Positions 25,808 to 34,485 of a stretch of DNA of 64,000 bases are shown here, one piece after another (position 1 is the stretch's first letter; each line of letters opens with the position of its first letter). The notes beneath the pieces are model-generated. The model did no database searches. It saw only the letters and a list, made by a program, of their open reading frames with translations, and was not told the DNA's origin. Made by a program: the position numbers and the translations under genes. Origin of the DNA: Paenibacillus polymyxa (GTDB taxonomy: Bacteria > Bacillota > Bacilli > Paenibacillales > Paenibacillaceae); contig NZ_CP015423.1 of the NCBI RefSeq assembly GCF_001719045.1, positions 310,001-374,000 on the forward strand, read 5' to 3'.

Positions 25808-26590
25808 TTATAATATAAATTCGCGGTAAGGCACATTCCAGACTACCTCATGTGCCAGACGATGTCCTTCATAGCCGTCTTCCCCATAAGCTGTACCATG
25901 ATCGGAAAAAACCATGCAAAACGTCTTGCCCCGATTTCGTAAAGCATCAAACAAACGTCCAAGTTCACCATCCACATACCGCAAGGCTGCTCGTTGAGAC
26001 TCCACTGAATCTTTAGCTGAGCCCTTCACAAAATAATGATTAGGCCCATGGATCGCTGATACATTCAGAAACAAAAACAAGCGCTGTGACGGGTCTGTAT
26101 TCCCCAACAGTTTCAGAGCATGATTCACCTGATGCTCCGTCGAACGGGGGTTGGTAACGCCAAAGTTCATACGCCAGTAGCTTTCTTGGAAATACCCTGG
26201 CAGCACTTTGGCAAGCTTATTTTTCTTCGTGAAAAAAATAACGCCGCCGATACAGATGGTCCGATAACCTTCACCCTCTAGCCCGGACACAATATCCGGG
26301 GCATCGAACAGCCAGGTATGTGGATGCGTACGCAGTCCCGTATCCTTTGTGTGAAACAGACGGATATGTGAAGTCTTATCTGTATCCGCTGGAGTCGGCA
26401 AAAATCCGCCAAAAAAAGCATGATGTGCAGCATAGGTAAAGCTACCCGGTGTATGACGCTTTTCCCATGACCCGGAGCCGCACAAATTCGGACAGTTCTC
26501 TTCCTCCAGCTTTGCTACATCATAACGCAGAGTATCAAGCGTAATCATGACAATATCATGAGAGCCGACAATTTGGTTCATATCAATCAT
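25808..26590 (-). CDS. STM4013/SEN3800-family hydrolase (alkaline phosphatase superfamily)
   Basis: Metal-dependent hydrolase of the sulfatase/phosphodiesterase type. The N-terminus DIVMITLDTLRYD carries the first metal-binding Asp and a Thr that could be the nucleophile; FSDHGTAYGEDGYEGH near the C-terminus supplies the other Asp/His ligands. There is no CxPxR or SxPxR sulfatase-maturation motif, so formylglycine chemistry is unlikely. The frame opens far upstream at 26782, inside the STM4014-type gene; the ATG at 26590 overlaps that gene's stop by 8 bases and has AGGAAAG before it, giving 260 residues. Substrate unknown. Confidence 0.88.
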   Translation of the reverse strand: MIDMNQIVGSHDIVMITLDTLRYDVAKLEEENCPNLCGSGSWEKRHTPGSFTYAAHHAFFGGFLPTPADTDKTSHIRLFHTKDTGLRTHPHTWLFDAPDIVSGLEGEGYRTICIGGVIFFTKKNKLAKVLPGYFQESYWRMNFGVTNPRSTEHQVNHALKLLGNTDPSQRLFLFLNVSAIHGPNHYFVKGSAKDSVESQRAALRYVDGELGRLFDALRNRGKTFCMVFSDHGTAYGEDGYEGHRLAHEVVWNVPYREFIL

Positions 26591-27923
26591 ATCTGTCTTT
26601 CCTTTCCGTACCCACGCTCCTATTAGCGAGGTGCTGCATTTCCCATTCATACGGATTCCAACCCTGATGCTCAACCCGATACAGCAAATCACCGAACGGA
26701 TTAACATCCAATACAAAGGGACGACCGCCATGAGCCGGAACCAGCACATCCAGTCCAGCAACCATGGAGGCTGGAAAAACACTCATAGCGGCTTTGGCCG
26801 TAAGCTGGATCGATTCCACCGTATTCTGTGGTAATCCGGCTTCCTTCAGCGAGAGCCGCTCATTACGCAAATGCAAATTCGTAATGGGGCTGTGGCTCAA
26901 ACGTAAAACCGCATGGCAAGCTTCTGATCCGCACACGAGTTGGCGGACATCATAAACACGCCCGTTCAGGGTCGCTTTGGGAATCCAGCGCTCTACATGT
27001 ACCCCTTCCAGGCATAGCCAGTTAAGGATTGCATGAATGTCCTGCTTATCCGTATAACGACGCAGTCGTCCGGCATTATAATACACGCGCTGTCCGCGTA
27101 TGATTTCCGTTCCAATCGTGGTCACCGCCAGTTCCGCGTGTGTATGGGGATGTACCTGATAGGCCATGACACCAGAAGCACCAGACCCACAAAATATTTT
27201 CACAAATACGCGGTGAAACCCGCTCTCCTTTATTGCCGCGTGCAGATCGACGACATCATGAAATGCACCACCTGAAGATGCAAGCACTGGCGGGACTCTT
27301 ATATCTGCCTTGCCTAAATCGGCGCTACAACGCCGTTTGTCGAACATCACGGCCACTTCCGCCGGATCGTTCATCCAGTATGACGAGGGCCAGAGCAGAG
27401 CCACTTCATCCCGCAGCCAGGCCAGCAGACGGCAATAGCCCCGGAACCATTGTGCCGGGTGCCAAATACGACCGTGCTGCTCCTGCAGACGTCGCGCTTC
27501 TGCCGCCGATATACTTGTGCCTTGTGTCCATTCGGGCCATGGTAACAGAGAATCGTCTCCCTCACCATCCGAGGCGCCCAGAGCAATCAACTCACGCTCT
27601 ACCTCAAAGCTTTCGCCCGGTGCATCCAGACGAAGCAGCGGACCACTGTTCATCTGCCCCGCCAGTAACTGATCAATGCTCGCTTGCAGAAAGGAACTGC
27701 CATTCACGCTATCATGCGTAGCTCGCGCAGCTATTCGCGCCATCAGCTCGCTCAGACCTTGTTTCTGCCGAATAGCTTCCAGCACATTCTTATAGGAAAC
27801 CTCCAGAGCGGGTGGAAGCATTAATCTGCTTCGCGCCTCCTGTAATTCGGTAGTCCGACGATTACCCGGATTACCGAACAAGATAAACGGCTCGCTGACA
27901 TTACAGTCTGACATTCTAACCAT
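26583..27923 (-). CDS. STM4014-family protein, ATP-grasp-like
   Basis: Named after the Salmonella STM4014 locus. The C-terminal half reads like an ATP-grasp ligase: RVFVKIFCGSGASGV (238-252, Lys in the usual nucleotide-binding place), GRVYDVRQLV (321-330), AGLDVLV (389-395) and FVLDVNPFGDLL (403-414, Asp/Asn metal ligands). This suggests ATP-driven amide or peptide bond formation, an inference from motifs only. The N-terminal 200 residues are not recognised. GAGG lies 7 bases before the first ATG. It is the second gene of the cluster, 65 bases after the STM4015-type gene with no terminator between. Confidence 0.85.
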   Translation of the reverse strand: MVRMSDCNVSEPFILFGNPGNRRTTELQEARSRLMLPPALEVSYKNVLEAIRQKQGLSELMARIAARATHDSVNGSSFLQASIDQLLAGQMNSGPLLRLDAPGESFEVERELIALGASDGEGDDSLLPWPEWTQGTSISAAEARRLQEQHGRIWHPAQWFRGYCRLLAWLRDEVALLWPSSYWMNDPAEVAVMFDKRRCSADLGKADIRVPPVLASSGGAFHDVVDLHAAIKESGFHRVFVKIFCGSGASGVMAYQVHPHTHAELAVTTIGTEIIRGQRVYYNAGRLRRYTDKQDIHAILNWLCLEGVHVERWIPKATLNGRVYDVRQLVCGSEACHAVLRLSHSPITNLHLRNERLSLKEAGLPQNTVESIQLTAKAAMSVFPASMVAGLDVLVPAHGGRPFVLDVNPFGDLLYRVEHQGWNPYEWEMQHLANRSVGTERKDRYD

Positions 27924-27988
27924 AGAGCCGCCTCACTTTAGATCATTTTAATTTTGAAAACAGTCCGTTTTAAGTCCATTTGTACAAA

Positions 27989-28831
27989 TTACTCAGTCAG
28001 TGATGGATAACGCCAATCATCTTCCTCATCCGCGTCTTGTTGATCTTCCACGTTCACAGATAGACCCGAGCTTTTCCAACGTTGCATCATTTCACTAGAC
28101 ATATAATGATAGCTCAAATCCAGATGCTTCAGCCCTTTTATACTTTCACTAGCCAGCAGCGCTTCTGCACCTTTATCAGACAACGTACCTTGTGAGAGAT
28201 CCAGCACTTCCAGTTGTCCAATCACAGGGGCATTAGCTGCTGCAATCGCAATTTCATCCTGTATTTCACTATCTTTCAGTCCCAAGTATGTAAGTTTGGG
28301 GAAAGGATTGCTATTCAAAAACGGCAAAACATCTTTCAGGTTACCGTCAAAACCATAGTTATCGACACCCAAATACAGTTCCAGCTTGCGCAGTTCAGGC
28401 AGTTCTGCATTGTGTATTTGCTGAAGAACGCTCACAGGCAGGCCGCCACAAATAATAACCAATTCCTGAAGGTTGTTATGACGAAGTGGTTCCAGACTCA
28501 GGTCCTGGCTTCCTTTGATATGAAAGGACTCCAACGCTGGAAACGCTTCTAATAACGGGGATAGATTCGTCTGGTTAATCCATGAAACCTCACACTCATC
28601 ATATTCCATATCACCAATAAACAGCTTGCGTAACTTAGGGAAATGATCTTTAAGCTTCACTAACACTGGGATGAAATCATCTGGTGAGCTCTCATAGGCT
28701 CCACCCCAATCTCCAATGATCAGATCCGTAACTTCCGCGCTCTCCGGCTTGGCTGCCAGTTCCTCAAGCAATTTAGCCATCGTTTGGCCATTCTCATAAG
28801 CTTCAAAATCCACTACCAATTTTACTTCCAT
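27989..28831 (-). CDS. STM4015-family leucine-rich-repeat-like protein
   Basis: First gene of the STM4011-4015 type cluster. It shows irregular leucine-rich repeats of about 25-30 residues (LRKLFIGDM, LESFHIKG, LQELVIICGG, LRKLELYLG, LTYLGLKD, LEVLDLSQG, LKHLDLSYH), so it is probably a curved binding or scaffold protein, followed by an acidic tail (QQDADEEDDW). No signal peptide. The frame opens at 28894, but GGAGG lies 9 bases before the ATG at 28831. What it binds is unknown; in the cluster it may present the substrate to the radical SAM and ATP-grasp enzymes. Confidence 0.85.
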   Translation of the reverse strand: MEVKLVVDFEAYENGQTMAKLLEELAAKPESAEVTDLIIGDWGGAYESSPDDFIPVLVKLKDHFPKLRKLFIGDMEYDECEVSWINQTNLSPLLEAFPALESFHIKGSQDLSLEPLRHNNLQELVIICGGLPVSVLQQIHNAELPELRKLELYLGVDNYGFDGNLKDVLPFLNSNPFPKLTYLGLKDSEIQDEIAIAAANAPVIGQLEVLDLSQGTLSDKGAEALLASESIKGLKHLDLSYHYMSSEMMQRWKSSGLSVNVEDQQDADEEDDWRYPSLTE

Positions 28832-28897
28832 CTTACAATTCCTCCGATCATTTATCTGAGAATGTAATAAAGCTTGAAAACTATCTATTTCCAATTT

Positions 28898-28927
28898 AGT
28901 CTATCCTATTCTACCAATGTTCGTCAA
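28898..28927 (-). promoter_or_regulatory. Possible promoter of the STM4015-4011 operon
   Basis: On the minus strand TTGACG, an 18-base spacer and TAGACT lie about 70 bases before the STM4015-type start codon. It is the best sigma-A candidate in this gap; the -10 matches four of six. Confidence 0.35.
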
Positions 28928-28977
28928 AAATAGTCCTAAATCGACATCAGTCCTATGTAAAATGTGCTCAATGAAAT

Positions 28978-29011
28978 CAAAACAAGACAGCCCACTAAGC
29001 AGGCTGTCTTG
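28978..29011 (-). terminator. Terminator of the efflux operon
   Basis: CAAGACAGCC pairs perfectly with GGCTGTCTTG, followed on the minus strand by TTTTGATTTC. It separates the efflux operon from the STM4015-type cluster. Confidence 0.8.
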
Positions 29012-29066
29012 CGCATATGTCTATAATAAACTTCTACTATTATATAGTAGTAATTCTAGAACCAAA

Positions 29067-30533
29067 TTATTGGCTAATTGTAATCGGTGAGTTATCGGAC
29101 AGCAATGCCAGATTATTCACGATCACATTCTCCTCATTGCTCAAGCCACTGGTAACGAGTGTTTGTGAACCTGCCGTCTGAACAGTCTTCACTTCCTTAC
29201 GTTTCGCATGGTCTCCGTTTACAACATATACATATTCTTTACCTTGATCCTTTTGAACTGCCGCAGTAGGAACCACAATGCCTTCTTGTGCATTGGCAGC
29301 GACAAAGCTGATATCAGCCAACATGCCGGATTTCAATTTTGTGTCTGGATTCGCAACTGAGATTTTTACAGGATAGCCTTTTCCACTTGCATCCAACGGG
29401 CTTACATTTTTAACTGTACCTGTTGTTACAATATTGGACGCTGCAACACGAACCTGTACCTTGTCACCTACTTTTACATTATTGATCTGTTCCGCTGGAA
29501 CATAGATTAATGTATTGACCGTACTCAGATTCGCAATGACCAGCGCAGGAGATTGAGCGGATACCATTTCGCCCACTTCTGCATTTTTCGTACCCACAAT
29601 ACCATTAATCGGTGAAGTAACAACGGTGTCATCCAATGCATCCTGAGCAATGTTTACATTCAGCTGAGCCTGCTTAAGAGATTGTTGGCTGGACTCGATG
29701 ACCGCAGTATTTTGAGATACTTTGAGTTGGTTTTGCGCATTGCTGTAGCCACTATTGGCATTACTGTAGCTATTTTTTGCTGAATCATAGCTGTTGCGAG
29801 CTGTAGTCAAGGCCTTCTGCGCAGCTACCAACTGATCTTGTGCGTTAGCCTGCGCATTTTGTGCATTATTGTAAGCCGCTTCCGCATTCACAACTGCTGT
29901 TTTGGCTTGTTCTAATTGTGCTTGAGTGCTCGCACCTGCATCAAATAGACTTTGTGTACGTGTTACATTCTTCTGTGCATCTGCCAAAGCTTGCTGCGTT
30001 TGTTTCACCGTATTGGCTGCCGAGGAGACACCATGTGTTGCTTGTTCTACGGCTGTAGTGGCTTGATTAATAGCCCCCTGTGCCTGATTGATTGCGCTTT
30101 GGGATTGAATCACGCCGCTCTTGGACTGCACTAAGCCCGAGTTTGCTTGAACCATCGTAGATTCGTGGGATGCTTGAGCGGTACTTACTCCGGCTGCTGC
30201 CGCAGCTGCTGCGGCGCGAGCTTTCGCAACATTATTCCGCATGTCTTTATCATCAAGCTTGAACAGTACTTGACCCTTTTTAACCTCGGAGCCAATATCC
30301 ACAGGCAGCTCAACCACTTTACCGCCCACTTTAGGCACAATGTTCACCGTCTCCGAAGGTGTTACCGTTCCTGTATAAATATTACCCTGTCCGATGATAC
30401 CTTGCTGTGCTTGGCTGATTTTAACCGGAACGACCATGTCCTGAGCCGCCCCGCTATTACTGGAGCAGCCTGCCAGCACTGCGCCGCCGAGCACTAAAGC
30501 CGCTAATGTACTTTCTACTCTCAATATTTTCAT
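29067..30533 (-). CDS. HlyD/MacA-type efflux adaptor lipoprotein
   Basis: Membrane-fusion-type adaptor with a lipobox (AVLAGCSS near residue 23). A split lipoyl domain (VVELPVDIGSEVKKGQVLFKL early; VVTSPINGIVGTKNAEVGE late) flanks an extremely long Ala/Gln/Asn/Ser-rich coiled-coil hairpin of about 200 residues, then beta-barrel and membrane-proximal domains. In Gram-positive cells such proteins assist ABC or MFS exporters from outside the membrane. AAGGGA lies before the ATG. Third gene of the efflux operon, 69 bases after the MFS pump. Confidence 0.88.
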   Translation of the reverse strand: MKILRVESTLAALVLGGAVLAGCSSNSGAAQDMVVPVKISQAQQGIIGQGNIYTGTVTPSETVNIVPKVGGKVVELPVDIGSEVKKGQVLFKLDDKDMRNNVAKARAAAAAAAAGVSTAQASHESTMVQANSGLVQSKSGVIQSQSAINQAQGAINQATTAVEQATHGVSSAANTVKQTQQALADAQKNVTRTQSLFDAGASTQAQLEQAKTAVVNAEAAYNNAQNAQANAQDQLVAAQKALTTARNSYDSAKNSYSNANSGYSNAQNQLKVSQNTAVIESSQQSLKQAQLNVNIAQDALDDTVVTSPINGIVGTKNAEVGEMVSAQSPALVIANLSTVNTLIYVPAEQINNVKVGDKVQVRVAASNIVTTGTVKNVSPLDASGKGYPVKISVANPDTKLKSGMLADISFVAANAQEGIVVPTAAVQKDQGKEYVYVVNGDHAKRKEVKTVQTAGSQTLVTSGLSNEENVIVNNLALLSDNSPITISQ

Positions 30534-30602
30534 GATAATTCCCTTTCTTTCTGTCCGTGGAAATAATGTAAGTCATCCAGTCGATATTTTGTACTTCACT
30601 TA

Positions 30603-32120
30603 TTAAGCTTCCGGCTGTGTCTTTGCTTTCTTCCTCTGAATAAACAAAAAGATGAGTGGAATTGTGCAAAACAGCGGTATGGATGAAATGAGGAACGTAT
30701 CCCCAATTCCTCTTGATGTAGCATCCAGTGTGATTAAACTACTTATGGATGACATCCATGAGCTGCCCAATGTCGCTTGTAGCGTATGAGCCGAGTCTGG
30801 TGTAATGGACTCCGAGATTTGCTGGGCATGAGCAGCCGAACGGCTTTGCATAATGGCGGTTAGCACCGCAATCGCCATAGATGCAGCCACAGTACGTACC
30901 AGATTGGACGCTGTAGACGCATTGGCTACCTTGCTAGGATGAACGGCATTCATGCCGACCGTGGATAATGGCATCATGCAAATACCAATTCCCAGACCCC
31001 GTAATGCCATTACGGTTTCCAACCAGGCATGCGAAGTATCTGGCGTAAGCTGGTGAAGATGATAGGTCATAAAGCTGGTTAGCGTCAGGCCCACAAGTCC
31101 CAAAGGCACAATGCCGAACTTATCGAACAGCTTCCCGGCAATAGGCATCATAGCCGCCATGGCAATGGCCTGTGGAATGAGGATAATACCAGTATCAATC
31201 GGTGACACACGCTGGATATTTTGCAAAAACAACGGTGTTAGGAACGTTCCTCCGTACATCCCCATCATGACCAGACTAGAGGCAATAACACTAATCGTAT
31301 ACTTTGAATTCTTGAATAATGAGATTTCAATTACAGCATTATCCTTGCCGCTTTCTACATAGATCAGAAAAACAAGTGCCCAGAAAGCAATAAACAGCAG
31401 GGATACAATTCCAAAAGAAGTCCAGCCATCACGCTGGCCGTTTGTCAATGCGTACAAGAGTGTTCCGGCACAAGTTGCGGCCAGCAAAAATCCCGGTAGA
31501 TCAAACGGCTTCGGCTCTACTTTAGGCGGTTCTTTGATTAGAAGAATAACCATTAAAATTGCAAATAAAGCAACTGGCACACTGACAATAAACAAGAATC
31601 GCCAGTTAAACCACTCAATTAAATATCCGCTGAGCGTAGGCCCTACAGCCGGCGCTGCCATTGCAGCGATCCCCCATATACCAAGGGACATACCGATTTG
31701 TTCACGCGGCATAATTTTGTAAATAATCGTCATACTCAGCGGCATAATAACACCACCGCCCAGACCAGCCAGCACCCGTGCTGCGATCAGGGAAGAATCA
31801 CTCCATGCAAAAATACATATTCCCGTTCCCAGCGAAAATACGCTGAGCGCAAGAATCAAAAACTTTTTGTATCCGAGGCGCTGCTCCATATACCCGGTAA
31901 TCGGTACGATTACACCAGATGCAAGCGTGTAACCTGTAATAACCCACTGAATACGTGTCGTCGTAGATCCTAAATCTGTCGTCAATCTAGGAATGGCGAC
32001 ATTGATCAGACTGTTGTTCAGAATGGCGACAAAGGCGCCTAAAACGATAGCGAAAAAGGCAAGCCAGCGTTCTTTGGAAGAATCTGTCGAAGGAGCAGCA
32101 GCAATATCATTGGCAGCCAC
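30603..32120 (-). CDS. DHA2-family MFS multidrug efflux pump (EmrB/QacA-like)
   Basis: Drug:H+ antiporter with about 14 membrane segments and 505 residues. Motif A/D1-type sequences are seen (LNNSLINVAIPRLTTDL; TGYMEQRLGYKK) and motif C is visible in APAVGPTLSGYLI. The start codon is GTG at 32120 with GGAGGGG just upstream; an ATG two bases earlier is out of frame. It follows the EmrA-like adaptor by 15 bases, so the two probably form an EmrAB-type pair. Substrate unknown. Confidence 0.92.
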   Translation of the reverse strand: MAANDIAAAPSTDSSKERWLAFFAIVLGAFVAILNNSLINVAIPRLTTDLGSTTTRIQWVITGYTLASGVIVPITGYMEQRLGYKKFLILALSVFSLGTGICIFAWSDSSLIAARVLAGLGGGVIMPLSMTIIYKIMPREQIGMSLGIWGIAAMAAPAVGPTLSGYLIEWFNWRFLFIVSVPVALFAILMVILLIKEPPKVEPKPFDLPGFLLAATCAGTLLYALTNGQRDGWTSFGIVSLLFIAFWALVFLIYVESGKDNAVIEISLFKNSKYTISVIASSLVMMGMYGGTFLTPLFLQNIQRVSPIDTGIILIPQAIAMAAMMPIAGKLFDKFGIVPLGLVGLTLTSFMTYHLHQLTPDTSHAWLETVMALRGLGIGICMMPLSTVGMNAVHPSKVANASTASNLVRTVAASMAIAVLTAIMQSRSAAHAQQISESITPDSAHTLQATLGSSWMSSISSLITLDATSRGIGDTFLISSIPLFCTIPLIFLFIQRKKAKTQPEA

Positions 32121-32135
32121 ATGGACCCCTCCTTT

Positions 32136-32789
32136 TTAAGGTGTATGAATTTTTACTTCCACGTTCGTTCCAGGAATAAGCTTCAGATCCTTCGGCTTGT
32201 TCACAGCAATCTCTACAGGCACACGCTGAGTAACCTTGTTAAAGTTACCACTTGTGTTCACTGCAGGAACGAGTGAGAACACGGCGTTGGAGGCTTCGCC
32301 CACTTTACGAACTTTACCCTGAATCACCTGATCACCTGCTGCATCAAGCGTAATATCAACAAGCTGTCCTGGTTTAATACGGTTAATATCAGTTTCTTCA
32401 ATATTCGTAGATACGTACAAGCTGTTCATATCCACCATAGTTGCAACAGCACTACCCGGCGATCCGATTTCATGCTCTTTCGAATAAATCTTAATGACGG
32501 TTCCGTTGATCGGCGCGCGCAGTACGGACTTGCTGATCATGCTCGCATCCAACCCCGATACATCCTGCTCGGCAATCGGTTCATTACGCTGAACAACATC
32601 TCCTTCTTCCACATCAATGTGACTAATTTCTCCAGAGATTTGCGGCATTACCTTATATTGATCGGCTTGAATGCGCGCATCGTCACTTTTAACAAAGTGT
32701 GTTGCTTGATACCAATAATAGTAGCCAATAGCTCCACCGCTCAGAATGAGCAGTACAATGAGGATTGGCAATACAGTTTTCTTACTCAC
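32136..32789 (-). CDS. EmrA-like HlyD-family efflux adaptor (compact)
   Basis: Single N-terminal membrane anchor (LPILIVLLILSGGAIGYYYW), then a biotinyl-lipoyl-like domain (ISGEISHIDVEEGDVV) and beta-barrel. At about 217 residues it lacks the coiled-coil hairpin of E. coli EmrA, the compact form found in Firmicutes. The frame opens with GTG at 32798, but GGGGTGG is correctly spaced only from the GTG at 32789. First gene of the efflux operon. A 9-base inverted repeat lies 43 bases upstream and may be an operator. Confidence 0.88.
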   Translation of the reverse strand: MSKKTVLPILIVLLILSGGAIGYYYWYQATHFVKSDDARIQADQYKVMPQISGEISHIDVEEGDVVQRNEPIAEQDVSGLDASMISKSVLRAPINGTVIKIYSKEHEIGSPGSAVATMVDMNSLYVSTNIEETDINRIKPGQLVDITLDAAGDQVIQGKVRKVGEASNAVFSLVPAVNTSGNFNKVTQRVPVEIAVNKPKDLKLIPGTNVEVKIHTP

Positions 32790-33072
32790 TTCTTCCACCC
32801 CTGTTGTCCAAAAAATTTTTATTATTCAACGCTAATATTTTAAAATTGAAATATTAGGCCATTAAACCAAATAGAGAACGTAAATAAACACATGGCAACA
32901 TTCCATGCAAAAGACAGGACTATCTTATGTACATAGGACAATCTGATCATGGTCCACAAACCGTCTTTTATATTTAAATATTTTCATATAACTATTGTAC
33001 ATTGAAATATTATAGATATATTTATCTATTCAGGCAACATAAATTTTCAGTTTTTTCATAATTTTTTTTCAT
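32790..33072. other. AT-rich control region of the efflux operon
   Basis: No gene is visible. The stretch holds a perfect 9-base inverted repeat (CTAATATTT and AAATATTAG at 32832-32857, 8-base spacer) and a 12-mer ATTGAAATATTA present twice in the same orientation (32845-32856 and 33001-33012). I could not find a convincing -35/-10 pair, although the region must contain the operon promoter. Confidence 0.5.
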
Positions 33073-33103
33073 AAAAAAGAACCTTGTTTCCAAGGCTCTT
33101 TCA
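33073..33103 (-). terminator. Terminator after the unknown gene of the flavodoxin operon
   Basis: AAAGA-CCTTG pairs with CAAGG-TCTTT around a GGAAA-type loop, followed by six T on the minus strand. Confidence 0.88.
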
Positions 33104-33144
33104 CGAAAAGGGATAGTTTACAATTAAAGGGTTACACAGTAACG

Positions 33145-33957
33145 TTAAGAGAAAGGCGCTGGTACAGCTGACCGTTGTTTGCAGTTTTTCGCCTCCTGCC
33201 CTTCCTTCGTGTTCTTATTCATTCTGTTTCCCTGAGAAACTTGCTCCCCTATGCACCCCCCGCAACGGCAGCGTTCTGCCGTCCCATGTACATCCTCTTT
33301 GGAATCCCGTAATAGCCGTACGTAATCCAGAGATTGCTGTAAAGAAGCAGGTCCCGGAATGAAGCGAACCTTTTTGCCTTCCAGCAGACAGTATACCTCA
33401 ATAAGCTGAGGAAGAGCTCCAAATGCATAATAACAAAATACATTTGTCATATGTTGGAATGTACTGACAACGTTAGGATTATAGTCAACGATGTACTTTT
33501 GAATGAGCAGGGAATCTGCTTCTGCTGATAGTTGCCAAGCAGCCTGAACAATAAGCGAAATATTGACCTCTAACTCAGGCACAGACGTACAAAATTGTTC
33601 ATACAGCATCATAGGCACCATCAAGTCATTATTTAAGCCACAAATTTTTGACAACTCACCTGACACTTTATTTTTGACATCCCAATAATGGAACAAAGAT
33701 TCAAAGTTGTCTGACTGCTTGGGCCACCATTTCTCCAGCACATACTGGACAGGGACTTCCCGCCGTACCTTTACTTCCATTCCAAAGTATTCGTTGAGCG
33801 CATGCCCTACTGCATATTGAACCCGTTGCCGCCAATTCCAGCCCTCACGCCCTCTTTTCCTCTGTGATTGACGGATTGGCTGTGGAGTTCTCCACATCTC
33901 CTCTAGCTGATAGTCGTGCAGAAGAGGAAAGCCGCTTAAGCTATCGCTATTGCGCAT
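33145..33957 (-). CDS. Unknown protein in the Fur-controlled flavodoxin operon
   Basis: Not recognised. The 270-residue soluble protein has an N-terminal basic region (SQRKRGREGWNWRQR), a middle rich in aromatic and hydrophobic helices (LIVQAAWQLSAEADSLLI; FCYYAFGALPQLIEVYCLL), a cysteine cluster CRCGGC near residue 240 that could bind metal, and a Lys/Asn-rich tail. No signal peptide. GAGGGA lies upstream of the ATG. It begins 20 bases after the flavodoxin stop and is followed by a terminator, so it should share the Fur-box promoter. Iron- or redox-related function is only a context inference. Confidence 0.8.
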   Translation of the reverse strand: MRNSDSLSGFPLLHDYQLEEMWRTPQPIRQSQRKRGREGWNWRQRVQYAVGHALNEYFGMEVKVRREVPVQYVLEKWWPKQSDNFESLFHYWDVKNKVSGELSKICGLNNDLMVPMMLYEQFCTSVPELEVNISLIVQAAWQLSAEADSLLIQKYIVDYNPNVVSTFQHMTNVFCYYAFGALPQLIEVYCLLEGKKVRFIPGPASLQQSLDYVRLLRDSKEDVHGTAERCRCGGCIGEQVSQGNRMNKNTKEGQEAKNCKQRSAVPAPFS

Positions 33958-33977
33958 ACCTATCCCTCACTCTCTTC

Positions 33978-34436
33978 TCAGGACACTTCAATACCAGCCT
34001 GTGCAAATTGTCTTCCGTAAGCTCGGCAATTCTCCTTGTCATCATCCAATGGATTGAACTCAATCTTCAGACTCTCTTGAATGACCGATGCACCGCGTTC
34101 TTTGACTTTTTCCTCTACCAAGTCCACTGCGCCACAGAATTGCGTATAAGATGTATCTCCACTGCCAAATACTGCGGTCTTTTTACCAGACAAATCAAGT
34201 TCGTCTAGTTCCTCGTAAAAATCCAAAAATTCATCAGGAAGCTCACCATCTCCCCATGTATATACACCCAGTAGGAACCCGTCATATGCGAGCAGTTCTT
34301 GCGCGCTGCAATCATACGAAGCCTTCAACTCCGCCTCATGCCCTGCCTGACGAACGCCCTCGGCGATCAATTCCGCAATTTCCTCTGTATTACCGGTCAA
34401 ACTGGCATAAGCAATCATGATTTTACCCAAGTTCAT
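33978..34436 (-). CDS. Flavodoxin
   Basis: FMN-binding electron carrier replacing ferredoxin when iron is scarce. The phosphate loop SLTGNTEE lies at residues 12-19 and the FMN-contacting aromatic loops are YTWGDGELPDEF and GSGDTSYTQFCGA. The 152-residue length is typical of short-chain flavodoxins. A Fur box lies in its promoter, fitting iron repression. Followed by an unknown gene in the same operon. Confidence 0.95.
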   Translation of the reverse strand: MNLGKIMIAYASLTGNTEEIAELIAEGVRQAGHEAELKASYDCSAQELLAYDGFLLGVYTWGDGELPDEFLDFYEELDELDLSGKKTAVFGSGDTSYTQFCGAVDLVEEKVKERGASVIQESLKIEFNPLDDDKENCRAYGRQFAQAGIEVS

Positions 34437-34485
34437 CCCTCACCTTTATTTGAAATATGGGATGCTTTCACTCCCTGTTACTCAA

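Noticed and set aside
25808..26590. STM4013-type hydrolase as a formylglycine sulfatase matured by the adjacent radical SAM enzyme
   Set aside because: No CxPxR or SxPxR motif occurs in the protein; its N-terminal Asp/Thr pattern fits a phosphatase/phosphodiesterase-like member better.
26590..26782. Upstream extension of the STM4013-type gene
   Set aside because: The extension lies inside the STM4014-type coding sequence in another frame and encodes an implausible Trp/Cys-rich segment; the ATG at 26590 has a ribosome-binding site.
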